From: CAYVLI01 sp964452105 [NCBI: uncultured Nitrospinota bacterium]
GTDB taxonomy: Bacteria; JAUXIQ01
Length of the DNA: 5,385 nt
Reading direction: 5' to 3'
Assembly: GCA_964452105.1 (NCBI GenBank)
Contig: CAYVLI010000058.1
Location: forward strand, 1-5,385
Position 1 is the stretch's first letter, and the number at the start of each line of letters is the position of its first letter. The translations under genes and the position numbers were made by a program. The notes beneath the pieces were generated by a model. The model worked only from the letters and a program-made list of their open reading frames with translations. It ran no database searches and was not told the DNA's origin. Below are positions 1 through 5,385 of the stretch, piece by piece.

Positions 1-53
1 CGTTTAAGGCCGGAAGATAAACGACTCGCCACTTTTTTGGGAACGACTGCCAT
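1..53 (-). CDS. 5' end of a truncated gene, possibly HsdR_N-like
   Basis: Only the first 17 codons and two bases of the next lie in the window. The translation begins MAVVPKKVASRLSSGLK and runs off the left edge. The start is well supported: an ATG at 53-51 follows AGGAGG (complement of 60-65) at a 6-nt gap, and a consensus-like promoter lies further upstream. The short basic N-terminus resembles, from memory, stand-alone proteins carrying a type I restriction HsdR N-terminal-like nuclease domain, which often begin M-A-x-P-K-K-V followed by G-x-K-K/R-F-Q-P. Seventeen residues cannot establish this, so the product should be treated as unknown. It lies downstream of the crotonase on the same strand but has its own promoter-like sequence, so it may be transcribed independently. 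I am confident that it is a gene start and have little confidence in the family. Confidence 0.7.
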   Translation of the reverse strand, partial: MAVVPKKVASRLSSGLK

Positions 54-56
54 ATT

Positions 57-122
57 TCACCTCCTAAAATGTTGCTTTGTGTCTCTATTCCCTTTTACCT
101 TTTTTTGTGGCCAATTTTTCAT
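57..122 (-). CDS. Possible 21-residue leader ORF
   Basis: A very short reading frame (starting MKNWPQKKVKG, strongly basic, ending HFRR) runs from an ATG at 122-120 to a TGA at 59-57. It has a good SD, GGGAGG (complement of 130-135), 7 nt before the ATG. Its stop codon forms the last three bases of the extended SD of the downstream gene and lies 3 nt before that gene's ATG, an arrangement typical of translational coupling. The ATG overlaps the TATAAT -10 box, so a transcript from that promoter would not contain it. It could only be translated on readthrough from the crotonase gene. No family is recognised, and it may be chance. Confidence 0.25.
   Translation of the reverse strand: MKNWPQKKVKGNRDTKQHFRR
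60..65 (-). promoter_or_regulatory. Strong Shine-Dalgarno for the left-edge gene
   Basis: The minus strand reads AGGAGGTGA, then AAT, then ATG, a nine-base match to the anti-SD complement. The core AGGAGG is 6 nt from the start codon. This fixes the start of the truncated gene at position 53. Confidence 0.8.
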
Positions 123-149
123 TATACTTCCTCCCAAAATCTTTTGCAA
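121..149 (-). promoter_or_regulatory. Sigma70-type promoter for the left-edge gene
   Basis: On the minus strand TTGCAA (144-149, four of six matches to the -35 consensus) is followed by a 17-bp spacer and a perfect TATAAT (121-126). Transcription would start near position 114, giving a 5' leader of about 60 nt before the ATG at 53. It lies in the 158-bp gap after the crotonase stop, which suggests that the left-edge gene need not depend on crotonase transcription. The -10 box overlaps the ATG of a short possible leader ORF (57-122). Confidence 0.6.
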
Positions 150-211
150 AGAGACCGGGAAGGGAATCTTGTGATTCTGCCTCTGGTGGGATTAATGAAC
201 ACCCCGGATTT

Positions 212-1000
212 TTACTTGCCCTTGAAGACGGGGGGGCGCTTTTCGAGGAAGGCCTTGAGCCCTTCCTTGATGTCTTCGCCGGCATAGACCTCCTTGACCA
301 GTTCGTTGACGTCAGAGGGGTCTATCTGCTTCTGATAGCTCAGGCATTTGTGCACCATCTTCTTGAATCCCCGAACGGACAGGGGAGCGTTTTGAGCTAT
401 CTCCCGGGCCATCTGCAGGGTAGTTTCGTACAGTTGATCGTGGGGCGTCATGTAGTTTATCAGGCCTATCTCCAGGGATTTTTGAGCGTCGAATATTCTT
501 CCCGTGAACAGGAGCTCCTTGGTGTACATGACCCCCATTGCGTTCACCAGCCTCTGCACAAGACCGTAGCTGAGCAGCAGGCCCCGTTTGGCCAGAGGCA
601 TTCCGAAGTGTGCTCTTTCGGATGCTATGCGTATGTCGCAGTTCACGGCAAGCTCGCAGCCTCCGGCCAGGGCGTAGCCATTAACCATGGCTATGACCGG
701 GTTTGGAAACGCGATGACTGCGTCGAGGGCGCGTTCCACCACGGAGTCGCCAGGGCCCCTTTGAGCCCTTTCCTCCTGCGTGCGCAGGATTTCGGCCATG
801 TCCGCCCCGGATGAGAACGCCTTGTCTCCGGCGCCGGTAATTATAGCCACCCTTACATCTTCGTCGCCCGCCATGGATTGCATTATATCCGCTAATTCGA
901 TCCACATGGCCGTATTGAAGGCATTGCGTTGGGCAGGTCTGTTAATGGTGATGGTACAGATATGATCGTCTATTTCGGTGAGGAAATATTCGTCAGCCAT
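212..1000 (-). CDS. Crotonase-fold enoyl-CoA hydratase/isomerase family protein
   Basis: This 262-residue protein has the normal length for a single-domain crotonase. Family landmarks in order are the N-terminal T-I-N-R-P-x-x-R-N-A-F (17-28), the first oxyanion-hole region AFSSGADMAEI (61-71), the second, NGYALAGGCELA (107-118), which carries the catalytic Glu116 (rat hydratase Glu144), and the C-terminal helix ending FLEKRPPVFKGK. Where classical hydratases have F-G-x-P-E (rat Glu164), this protein has FGMPL, so Leu136 replaces the second catalytic Glu. The acyl-CoA fold is clear, but simple water addition is doubtful. An isomerase or another crotonase activity is equally possible. Start choice: the ATG at 1000 gives the family N-terminus (MADEYF) and follows GGAAGGGGG. 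An upstream in-frame ATG at 1087 would add 29 unrelated residues and has no SD. The protein is probably cytoplasmic, in acyl-CoA degradation or a related pathway. Confidence 0.93.
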   Translation of the reverse strand: MADEYFLTEIDDHICTITINRPAQRNAFNTAMWIELADIMQSMAGDEDVRVAIITGAGDKAFSSGADMAEILRTQEERAQRGPGDSVVERALDAVIAFPNPVIAMVNGYALAGGCELAVNCDIRIASERAHFGMPLAKRGLLLSYGLVQRLVNAMGVMYTKELLFTGRIFDAQKSLEIGLINYMTPHDQLYETTLQMAREIAQNAPLSVRGFKKMVHKCLSYQKQIDPSDVNELVKEVYAGEDIKEGLKAFLEKRPPVFKGK

Positions 1001-1077
1001 GAAGCCCCCTTCCTTATGGGTTTCGCATCTTGATGAAGGTTGTCCCGTGATTTTTGTTTTCTCGATACCGGCAATAT

Positions 1078-1107
1078 AATATACCATATAAGAAATGACT
1101 ATTTAAA
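1078..1107 (-). promoter_or_regulatory. Candidate promoter for the crotonase gene
   Basis: The minus strand shows TTTAAA (1102-1107, four of six matches to -35), an 18-bp spacer and TATATT (1078-1083, five of six matches to -10). This would give a leader of about 70 nt to the ATG at 1000. The patch is very AT-rich and contains overlapping alternative -10 hexamers, including TATAAT on the plus strand at 1075-1080, so the exact choice is uncertain. Confidence 0.4.
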
Positions 1108-1112
1108 TGATG

Positions 1113-1136
1113 GCCTGGCTTCGAGAGAAGCATGGC
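1113..1136 (+). other. Short hairpin with GNRA-type loop
   Basis: GCTTC (1118-1122) and GAAGC (1127-1131) pair perfectly around GAGA, a GNRA tetraloop when read on the plus strand. After a 2x2 internal loop, GCC (1113-1115) and GGC (1134-1136) extend the stem. No T-run follows, so it is not an intrinsic terminator. If transcribed, it would lie in a long leader of the kinase mRNA. Its function is unknown and it could be chance. Confidence 0.35.
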
Positions 1137-1343
1137 GGTTTTGATGGATAAGACGGATGCGGGCTCCTCCTCGCACGAACCCGCTGAAGTAGCTGCCTGC
1201 AACTTCTTTGATATTTCCGGTGCTTTCGCCTGCTCGAAACGGTTAAAGTTTGATTCTCAAGTAGTCGAATAATCCAAATGTATTGTACTCAAACGAACTG
1301 TACTGTTGATATGGCCGGAAATTTTTTTTAGTGAGACCCGGGA

Positions 1344-3371
1344 ATGGCTTTAGAGAAATATCTGTACGGGGAAGATGTTCCTGACGATATAAGGCAAGCC
1401 ATAAAAAAGGAGCTTGATAAGCTGGCTTGTACGGAAGAGGAATTACGTGAGGGCGAAGAACTGTTCCAGAGTCTGGCTGCGGGTTCCATACAGGGCATCC
1501 TGATACACCGGAATTTTAAACCCCTGTTCGTAAATAATGCCTACGGAGAGGCCTTCGGTTACAAACCGGAAGAAATCCTCCAGATGGAAAGCGTTCTACC
1601 CCTCGCTGCACCTTACGAAAGAGAAAGGTTAATCCAGTACAAGAATTCTCGTCTGAAGGGTGAGTACGCCCCCGCACGGTATGAGTACCAGGGAGTCAGG
1701 AGAGACGGGTCGTTCGTCTGGTTGGATTGTAGGGAGTCGGAGGTCGGCTGGGGGCAGGAATCTGCAATTTTGACAATAATCTATGAAACCGCTCAGCGCA
1801 GGCGTGAGGCTGAATTACAGAAGAGTGAAGAAAGATTTCGTGCGCTGTCAGGTGCGGCCTTCGAGGGTATCGCAATTCATGACAGAGGAAAGATTCTCGA
1901 GATAAACCAGACGCTGGCGGATATGTTCGGCTGTGAACCCTCGGAAATAGTGGGCAAAAAAATATCAGAATTATTTGCACCTGAATTCCGTGAATCACTG
2001 TACGAGTATATTTTATCCGGTACTGAAGAACATAATGAGACAGTGGGTCTTAAAAGAGATGGGTCCACCTTTTCCGCAGAGGTCTGCTCCAGAGCCATAG
2101 ATTATCAGGGGCGGACGTTCAGGGCGCTGGCCGTGCGCGACATAACCGAGCGGAAACAGGCGGAGGAGGAAATAAGCAGAAGGCAGCGTGAGACGGCGCT
2201 CCTGGCGGAGGCGAGCAGTATATTCAACTCGTCTCTGGACGTTAAGAAGATATTCGCCAGCATGGCGGAAATGGTCTCCAGCGAGATAGGCGATGCCTGC
2301 GCCGTCTGGCGGCTCAAGGGCGAGCATCTCCAGCCGATCACCGTCTATAAGAGAGGCAAAGAAGACGAAAAGACGCTTAAACTGTTAACGGATAAACCCC
2401 CTCGTTTAAGCGACACGGTTACCGGTTTTTGCGTTAGAAACAGAGAGCCGGTCCTCGTGGAAGAGGTGAAAAACGATAAGAGGTTTTCGGACTTCTACAG
2501 ACAACTGGTGGACGTGCACTCTTATATATGCGTACCGCTGATGTCCAGGGGAGAAGTGCTGGGGGCGCTCTCCACCGCGATACTCGGTGAGGGCCGCAAG
2601 TTCGGCTCAAATGATTTGCGGTTCGCAATAGCTCTTGCCGACAGGGCAGCGGCGGCGTTGGAGAACTCGGATCTGCATCAGCAGTTAATCCAGGCCGAGA
2701 AGCTCTCCGCTATCGGCGAGCTGGTGGCGGGGGTGGCTCATGAACTGAACAATCCCCTTTCCGTGATTCTTGGCCATGCGCAGATGATGCTCTGGGAAAG
2801 TGGAGAGGATAACAAGCAGGCTTATGAAGCCATTATAAAAAGCGTCGAGCGGTGCAGGGAGATTACCAGTAACCTGCTCTCCTTCGCGAAGGAAGTGGAG
2901 ACCAAAAAGAAAGCTGTAGCAATCAATGGGTGCATCAGGCAAACACTCGATATCGTATCGAATCGACTCGGCGCCGATAACATTCAGGTCGAGCTCGATC
3001 TGGATGAATCGCTGCCGGAAATCATGGCGGATGAGGAGCAGATGGAGCAGGTCTTCCTGCGGGTCATGGATAACGCACATCTTGCCGTCAAAGAAGGTGG
3101 AAAGCCCGGTGTCATACATATCAGCAGCAAGCGAGACGGCTCTGATATGGTAATCGTAGTGGCCGATAATGGTGTGGGGATGGATGAGGATACGGTAAAC
3201 AGAGCCTTCGACCCCTTTTTCACCACCAGGGAAGTGGGGGGAGGAAGAGGTTTGGGGCTGAGCGTGGCGCTCGGGATAGTCAAGAACCACAATGGAGAAA
3301 TGCGCATTAAAAGCAGGCCGGGCGAGGGGACGGAAGTAATGATACGCATACCAATAATTGAGGCTTGCTGA
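1344..3371 (+). CDS. Soluble PAS-PAS-GAF sensor histidine kinase
   Basis: This 675-residue protein has no signal peptide or membrane segment, so it should sense a cytoplasmic cue. Domains in order are a short charged N-terminus, PAS 1 (about 37-155), PAS 2 (about 160-275, ending in the typical DITERK linker), GAF (about 284-442), HisKA (about 448-515) with H-box VAHELNNPLS and phospho-acceptor His466, and HATPase_c (about 564-672). The ATPase core is complete: N-box Asn577, G1 ADNGVGM (607-613), F-box FDPFFTT (622-628), G2 GGGRGLGLS (632-640) and a C-terminal GEGTEV. It should therefore autophosphorylate His466 and pass phosphate to a response regulator, but none is adjacent in this window. 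The ATG is fixed by an in-frame TGA at 1332-1334. The SD is weak (GTGA at 1331-1334) and preceded by eight T. The PAS and GAF ligands cannot be read from sequence. The two-component role is secure. Confidence 0.95.
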   Translation: MALEKYLYGEDVPDDIRQAIKKELDKLACTEEELREGEELFQSLAAGSIQGILIHRNFKPLFVNNAYGEAFGYKPEEILQMESVLPLAAPYERERLIQYKNSRLKGEYAPARYEYQGVRRDGSFVWLDCRESEVGWGQESAILTIIYETAQRRREAELQKSEERFRALSGAAFEGIAIHDRGKILEINQTLADMFGCEPSEIVGKKISELFAPEFRESLYEYILSGTEEHNETVGLKRDGSTFSAEVCSRAIDYQGRTFRALAVRDITERKQAEEEISRRQRETALLAEASSIFNSSLDVKKIFASMAEMVSSEIGDACAVWRLKGEHLQPITVYKRGKEDEKTLKLLTDKPPRLSDTVTGFCVRNREPVLVEEVKNDKRFSDFYRQLVDVHSYICVPLMSRGEVLGALSTAILGEGRKFGSNDLRFAIALADRAAAALENSDLHQQLIQAEKLSAIGELVAGVAHELNNPLSVILGHAQMMLWESGEDNKQAYEAIIKSVERCREITSNLLSFAKEVETKKKAVAINGCIRQTLDIVSNRLGADNIQVELDLDESLPEIMADEEQMEQVFLRVMDNAHLAVKEGGKPGVIHISSKRDGSDMVIVVADNGVGMDEDTVNRAFDPFFTTREVGGGRGLGLSVALGIVKNHNGEMRIKSRPGEGTEVMIRIPIIEAC

Positions 3372-3484
3372 GCTTCTTTATAAAATCCTTCCGGGCTTCG
3401 CAGGAATATCGTGTAAATCAGCTTAAAGACAGGGCCTTATAGCCAGGGTTAACGGCTGTTTCCTGCCGATTCTCCTGCACAATC

Positions 3485-3513
3485 TATACACCCCGCCCCC
3501 GTTTTCGTATTAT
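3485..3513 (+). promoter_or_regulatory. Candidate promoter for the mutase-glycosylase pair
   Basis: TATACA (3485-3490, four of six matches to -35), a 17-bp spacer containing a C-rich tract, and TATTAT (3508-3513, five of six matches to -10). A perfect TATAAT overlaps at 3511-3516 but has no -35 at a good distance. Transcription would start near 3520, giving a leader of about 115 nt before the mutase ATG. Confidence 0.45.
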
Positions 3514-3547
3514 AATAGTGAACCGAATCAGGCTTAAAGGGCATTTC

Positions 3548-3592
3548 ATGTGGGCATCAATAAAGGGATGTGAAGTAGCTGATAATAGTTAA
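3548..3592 (+). CDS. Possible 14-residue leader peptide
   Basis: The frame MWASIKGCEVADNS runs from ATG at 3548 to TAA at 3590-3592, with AAGGG (3537-3541) 6 nt upstream as a plausible SD. It ends one base before a hairpin that lies next to the mutase SD, the layout expected of a translational leader. It has no run of a single amino acid of the kind seen in classical attenuators. It may be chance. Confidence 0.2.
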   Translation: MWASIKGCEVADNS

Positions 3593-3593
3593 A

Positions 3594-3618
3594 AAACCGA
3601 TTGCAGACCTGCCGGTTT
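3594..3618 (+). promoter_or_regulatory. Hairpin just upstream of the mutase SD
   Basis: AAACCG (3594-3599) pairs with CGGTTT (3613-3618), and GCA (3603-3605) pairs with TGC (3610-3612) around a GACC loop, with ATT (3600-3602) as a bulge. The nine-pair stem ends 5 nt before the GGAGG SD and leaves it exposed. It could affect ribosome access or mRNA stability. No T-run follows, so it is not a terminator. Confidence 0.35.
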
Positions 3619-3623
3619 AAAGT

Positions 3624-3628
3624 GGAGG
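3624..3628 (+). promoter_or_regulatory. Shine-Dalgarno that sets the mutase start
   Basis: GGAGG lies 5 nt before the ATG at 3634. This favours that ATG over the in-frame TTG at 3601, which would add 11 residues, has no SD and falls inside a hairpin. Confidence 0.75.
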
Positions 3629-3633
3629 CTCAA

Positions 3634-4848
3634 ATGGATGAATACCTGAGATTGCTGGATGGACTGACAATTCCTAACGATACGAAAATTATCTTTTTCA
3701 TTATAGACGGCATGGGAGGCCTGCCCGTTGAACCGGGTGGGAAGACCGAGATGGAAGCCGCCCGCCTACCCAACCTGGATGCGCTCGCCGCACAATCCGC
3801 CTGTGGGCTCCTGGAGCCCATCGGGCCGGGTATCTCCCCGGGGAGCGGCCCGGGACATTTCGCACTGTTCGGCTACAATCCCATAAAGACCGTGGTGGGC
3901 AGGGGTCGCCTGGAGGCTGCGGGAATCGGGCTGGAGATGACCGAGAAGGACGTTGCCGTAAGAATAAATTTCTGCACGCTCGACTCGCAGGGAAACATAA
4001 TCGACCGCAGGGCGGGCAGGCTGGCCACGGAGGTAAACGCCAGCCTGTGCAGCAAGCTCAGGGAACAGGTCAGGATGCCGGATGGCGTGCAGCTTATAAT
4101 AGAGCCGGTAAAGGAACACAGGGCGGCGATGATACTGAGAGGCGAGGGCCTCGACGGCGACGTTGAGGATACCGACCCGCAGAAGACGGGTGTCCCCCCT
4201 CTGGATCCAGTTTCCAGGTCTCCCGAAGCCGAGAATACGGCGGCCCTGGCAAAGGATTTTCTCTCGCAGGCAAGAACGATACTGGCCGATGAACGCCCGG
4301 CCAACATGCTGCTCCTTCGCGGTTTCGACAAATATACCCCCATACCTTCCATGCAGGAGAGGTTCGGGCTCAGGTGCCTGGCCATAGCCTCCTATCCCAT
4401 GTATAAGGGGCTGGCAGGGCTCGTCGGAATGAAGGTGCTCGAGGGGCTGGAGAGCCTCGAATCACAGTTTGAGGCTCTGAAGGCCAACTACAATGACTAT
4501 GACTTCTTTTTCTTCCACGCCAAAGCTGCCGACGCCAGAGGCGAGGACGGGGATTTTCAGGGCAAGGTAGAGGCCCTCGAAGAGATAGACGCCTACGCTG
4601 GGAAGGCCGCTGAACTGAATCCCGACGTGCTGGTGGTTACCGGAGACCATTCGACCCCCGCTTTCATGAAGAAACACAGCTTCCATCACGTGCCCGTACT
4701 GCTGCGCTCCAGATATGCCCGTGTGGACAATGTTAAAAATTTCGATGAGAAAAGCTGCATCACCGGAAGCATCGGGATGATGCGGACAGCCTACCTGATG
4801 GGCCTCGTCCTGGCCCATTCCGGCAGGATAGCCAAGTACGGAGCTTAG
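3634..4848 (+). CDS. apgM: 2,3-bisphosphoglycerate-independent phosphoglycerate mutase, archaeal type
   Basis: This 404-residue cytoplasmic enzyme interconverts 3- and 2-phosphoglycerate in lower glycolysis/gluconeogenesis. It belongs to the alkaline-phosphatase superfamily. Its length, about 400 residues, fits the archaeal-type aPGAM (ApgM) family and not the 510-residue GpmI. Visible motifs are IDGMGG with metal ligand Asp25 (24-29), SPGSGPGHFALFGY (68-81) with the predicted phospho-acceptor Ser71, VGRGRLEAAGIG (88-99), HAKAADARGEDGD (295-307) with metal-binding candidates Asp300 and Glu304, and TGDHSTP (336-342) with Asp338 and His339, followed by His348 and a His-His pair at 351-352. Everything needed for a two-metal phosphoserine mechanism appears present. 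The start is the ATG with GGAGG 5 nt upstream. The downstream glycosylase begins 10 nt after the stop, so the two are probably co-transcribed from the promoter near 3485. The family is related to proposed phosphonopyruvate decarboxylase and homoserine kinase annotations, but the motifs here favour the mutase. Confidence 0.93.
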   Translation: MDEYLRLLDGLTIPNDTKIIFFIIDGMGGLPVEPGGKTEMEAARLPNLDALAAQSACGLLEPIGPGISPGSGPGHFALFGYNPIKTVVGRGRLEAAGIGLEMTEKDVAVRINFCTLDSQGNIIDRRAGRLATEVNASLCSKLREQVRMPDGVQLIIEPVKEHRAAMILRGEGLDGDVEDTDPQKTGVPPLDPVSRSPEAENTAALAKDFLSQARTILADERPANMLLLRGFDKYTPIPSMQERFGLRCLAIASYPMYKGLAGLVGMKVLEGLESLESQFEALKANYNDYDFFFFHAKAADARGEDGDFQGKVEALEEIDAYAGKAAELNPDVLVVTGDHSTPAFMKKHSFHHVPVLLRSRYARVDNVKNFDEKSCITGSIGMMRTAYLMGLVLAHSGRIAKYGA

Positions 4849-4858
4849 AGCGAGCGCT

Positions 4859-5385
4859 ATGCCGGAACTGCCGGAGGTGGAGTCCAGGGTAAGGTATCTC
4901 AGGGCGACGTGCCTCCATAAGGAAATAGTTAGGATAAGGGTAACGGATTCGCGCCTCGTAAAGGATACGTCCGTCCCAAAGTTCTGCAGAAAGCTTCGGG
5001 GGAGCAGTTTTGAAAGCGCAAACAGGAAGGGAAAGTTTATCCTGCTCGGACTTGAGCGCAGCGGTTTTCTGATCATGCACCTGGGCATGACAGGCGACGT
5101 GAAATATTACAAGAGGGATGCGCCGCCATACGCCCGCATAACATTCGCCTTCCATAACGGCTTCAGCCTGGCCTATCTGTCCAGACGTATGCTGCAGGGA
5201 GTCTGGCTGAAGGATGATCCAGCCGAACATAAGCTCATAAAGCAGATGGGGCCGGACCCGTTGGCCCCGGATTTGACTTCCCGGTATTTCATAGAAAAAC
5301 TCAACAGCCGTAGCATCAGCATAAAAATCATGCTCATGGACCAGACTTTTATCGCCGGCATTGGAAACATCTACTCCGACGAAAT
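4859..5385 (+). CDS. Fpg/Nei-family DNA glycosylase, 3' end beyond the window
   Basis: The visible 175 residues are the N-terminal domain and the start of the helix-two-turn-helix (H2TH) region of a formamidopyrimidine/endonuclease VIII-type glycosylase, which removes oxidised bases and nicks the abasic site. MPELPEVE provides the catalytic Pro2 and Glu3. NRKGKF carries the DNA-binding Lys59 (E. coli Fpg Lys57), HLGMTG carries the helix-inserting Met77, and FIAGIGNIYSDE (164-175) is the H2TH signature with Asn170. The usual P-R-R-F-G lesion-recognition loop reads SRRMLQG (108-114): an Arg is kept but Phe is replaced. This, and the LAYLSRRML context, suggest a divergent Fpg-like subfamily and not classical MutM. 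The C-terminal zinc finger would lie outside the window, so its presence is unknown. The start is 10 nt after the mutase stop with no clear SD, so translation is probably coupled. Confidence 0.9.
   Translation, partial: MPELPEVESRVRYLRATCLHKEIVRIRVTDSRLVKDTSVPKFCRKLRGSSFESANRKGKFILLGLERSGFLIMHLGMTGDVKYYKRDAPPYARITFAFHNGFSLAYLSRRMLQGVWLKDDPAEHKLIKQMGPDPLAPDLTSRYFIEKLNSRSISIKIMLMDQTFIAGIGNIYSDE

Larger units (their letters stand above)
1001..1343. other. Divergent intergenic region, no gene seen
   Basis: This 343-bp gap lies between the divergently transcribed crotonase and histidine kinase genes. It holds the crotonase SD (about 1007-1015), an AT-rich promoter-like patch (about 1073-1107), a short hairpin with a GAGA loop (1113-1136), a second GC-rich hairpin (1158-1183), a repeated TGTACT hexamer (1284-1289 and 1299-1304), and a run of eight T (1322-1329) just before the kinase start. 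A minus-strand open frame crosses it (TTG at 1202), but it has no SD and no recognisable protein character. I see no tRNA, no known riboswitch and no convincing terminator. No good plus-strand promoter for the kinase could be picked: the TATAAT at 1075-1080 lacks a matching -35. Confidence 0.6.
3372..3633. other. Intergenic leader between kinase and mutase genes
   Basis: This 262-bp gap contains no convincing terminator for the kinase. Only four-base stems are seen (for example 3453-3456 with 3465-3468). Its right half holds a candidate promoter (3485-3513), a possible 14-codon ORF (3548-3592), a hairpin (3594-3618) and the mutase SD (3624-3628). GCTTAAAG occurs twice, at 3421-3428 and 3533-3540. 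Confidence 0.55.

Noticed and set aside
164-177. GAATC-TTGT-GATTC inverted repeat downstream of the crotonase gene, as terminator or operator
   Set aside because: A five-pair AT-rich stem without a following T-run on the minus strand; too weak to call.
77-814. Long plus-strand open frame (245 codons)
   Set aside because: It lies antisense to the well-supported crotonase gene, shows no protein family features, and starts without an SD; it is a shadow frame.
1014-1202. Minus-strand open frame in the intergenic region
   Set aside because: It begins with TTG, has no SD, and its translation is low in protein character; it ends just before the crotonase start.
1322-1329. Run of eight T before the kinase start, as an intrinsic terminator tail
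   Set aside because: No GC-rich stem immediately precedes it; more likely an AT-rich stretch next to the start codon.
2685-3290. Minus-strand open frame of 201 codons inside the kinase gene
   Set aside because: It is antisense to the HisKA/ATPase region, whose motifs are intact on the plus strand, and its translation has no recognisable domain.
3441-3468. Two mutually exclusive mini-stems (AGCC/GGCT and CGGC/GCCG) resembling an attenuator
   Set aside because: Only four base pairs each with long loops, no T-run, and they lie upstream of the likely transcription start.
4462-5088. Minus-strand open frame spanning the mutase end and the glycosylase start
   Set aside because: It is antisense to two recognised genes and its translation looks like a reverse shadow.

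Overview
This window looks like a piece of a bacterial chromosome of moderate GC content. Arg AGG and Ile ATA codons are frequent in all the genes. The mix of genes (a soluble multi-sensor histidine kinase, an archaeal-type cofactor-independent phosphoglycerate mutase, a divergent Fpg and a crotonase) would suit an anaerobic lineage such as Chloroflexota/Dehalococcoidia or a deltaproteobacterial relative. That placement is an impression from sequence style, not a demonstrated result.

Layout, left to right. (1) Positions 1-53, minus strand: the first 17 codons of a gene running off the left edge, with a consensus-like promoter and a near-perfect Shine-Dalgarno (SD). (2) Positions 212-1000, minus strand: a complete crotonase-fold (enoyl-CoA hydratase/isomerase family) protein with one of the two classical hydratase glutamates replaced. 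(3) Positions 1001-1343: a divergent, gene-free intergenic region with an AT-rich promoter-like patch and two short hairpins. (4) Positions 1344-3371, plus strand: a soluble PAS-PAS-GAF histidine kinase with no response regulator in view. (5) Positions 3372-3633: an intergenic leader with a candidate promoter, a possible 14-codon mini-ORF and a hairpin just before the next gene's SD. (6) Positions 3634-4848, plus strand: an apgM-type phosphoglycerate mutase. (7) Positions 4859-5385, plus strand: the 5' part of an Fpg/Nei-family DNA glycosylase, 10 nt after the mutase stop and probably co-transcribed with it.

Functionally the window combines acyl-CoA metabolism, signal sensing, lower glycolysis/gluconeogenesis and oxidative base-excision repair. 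These look like ordinary chromosomal neighbours, not one dedicated system. I see no mobile element, CRISPR array, tRNA or rRNA, and no convincing intrinsic terminator. No clearly new system is evident. The most notable points are the crotonase's altered active site, the altered lesion-recognition loop of the glycosylase, and the two leader regions with overlapping translation signals.
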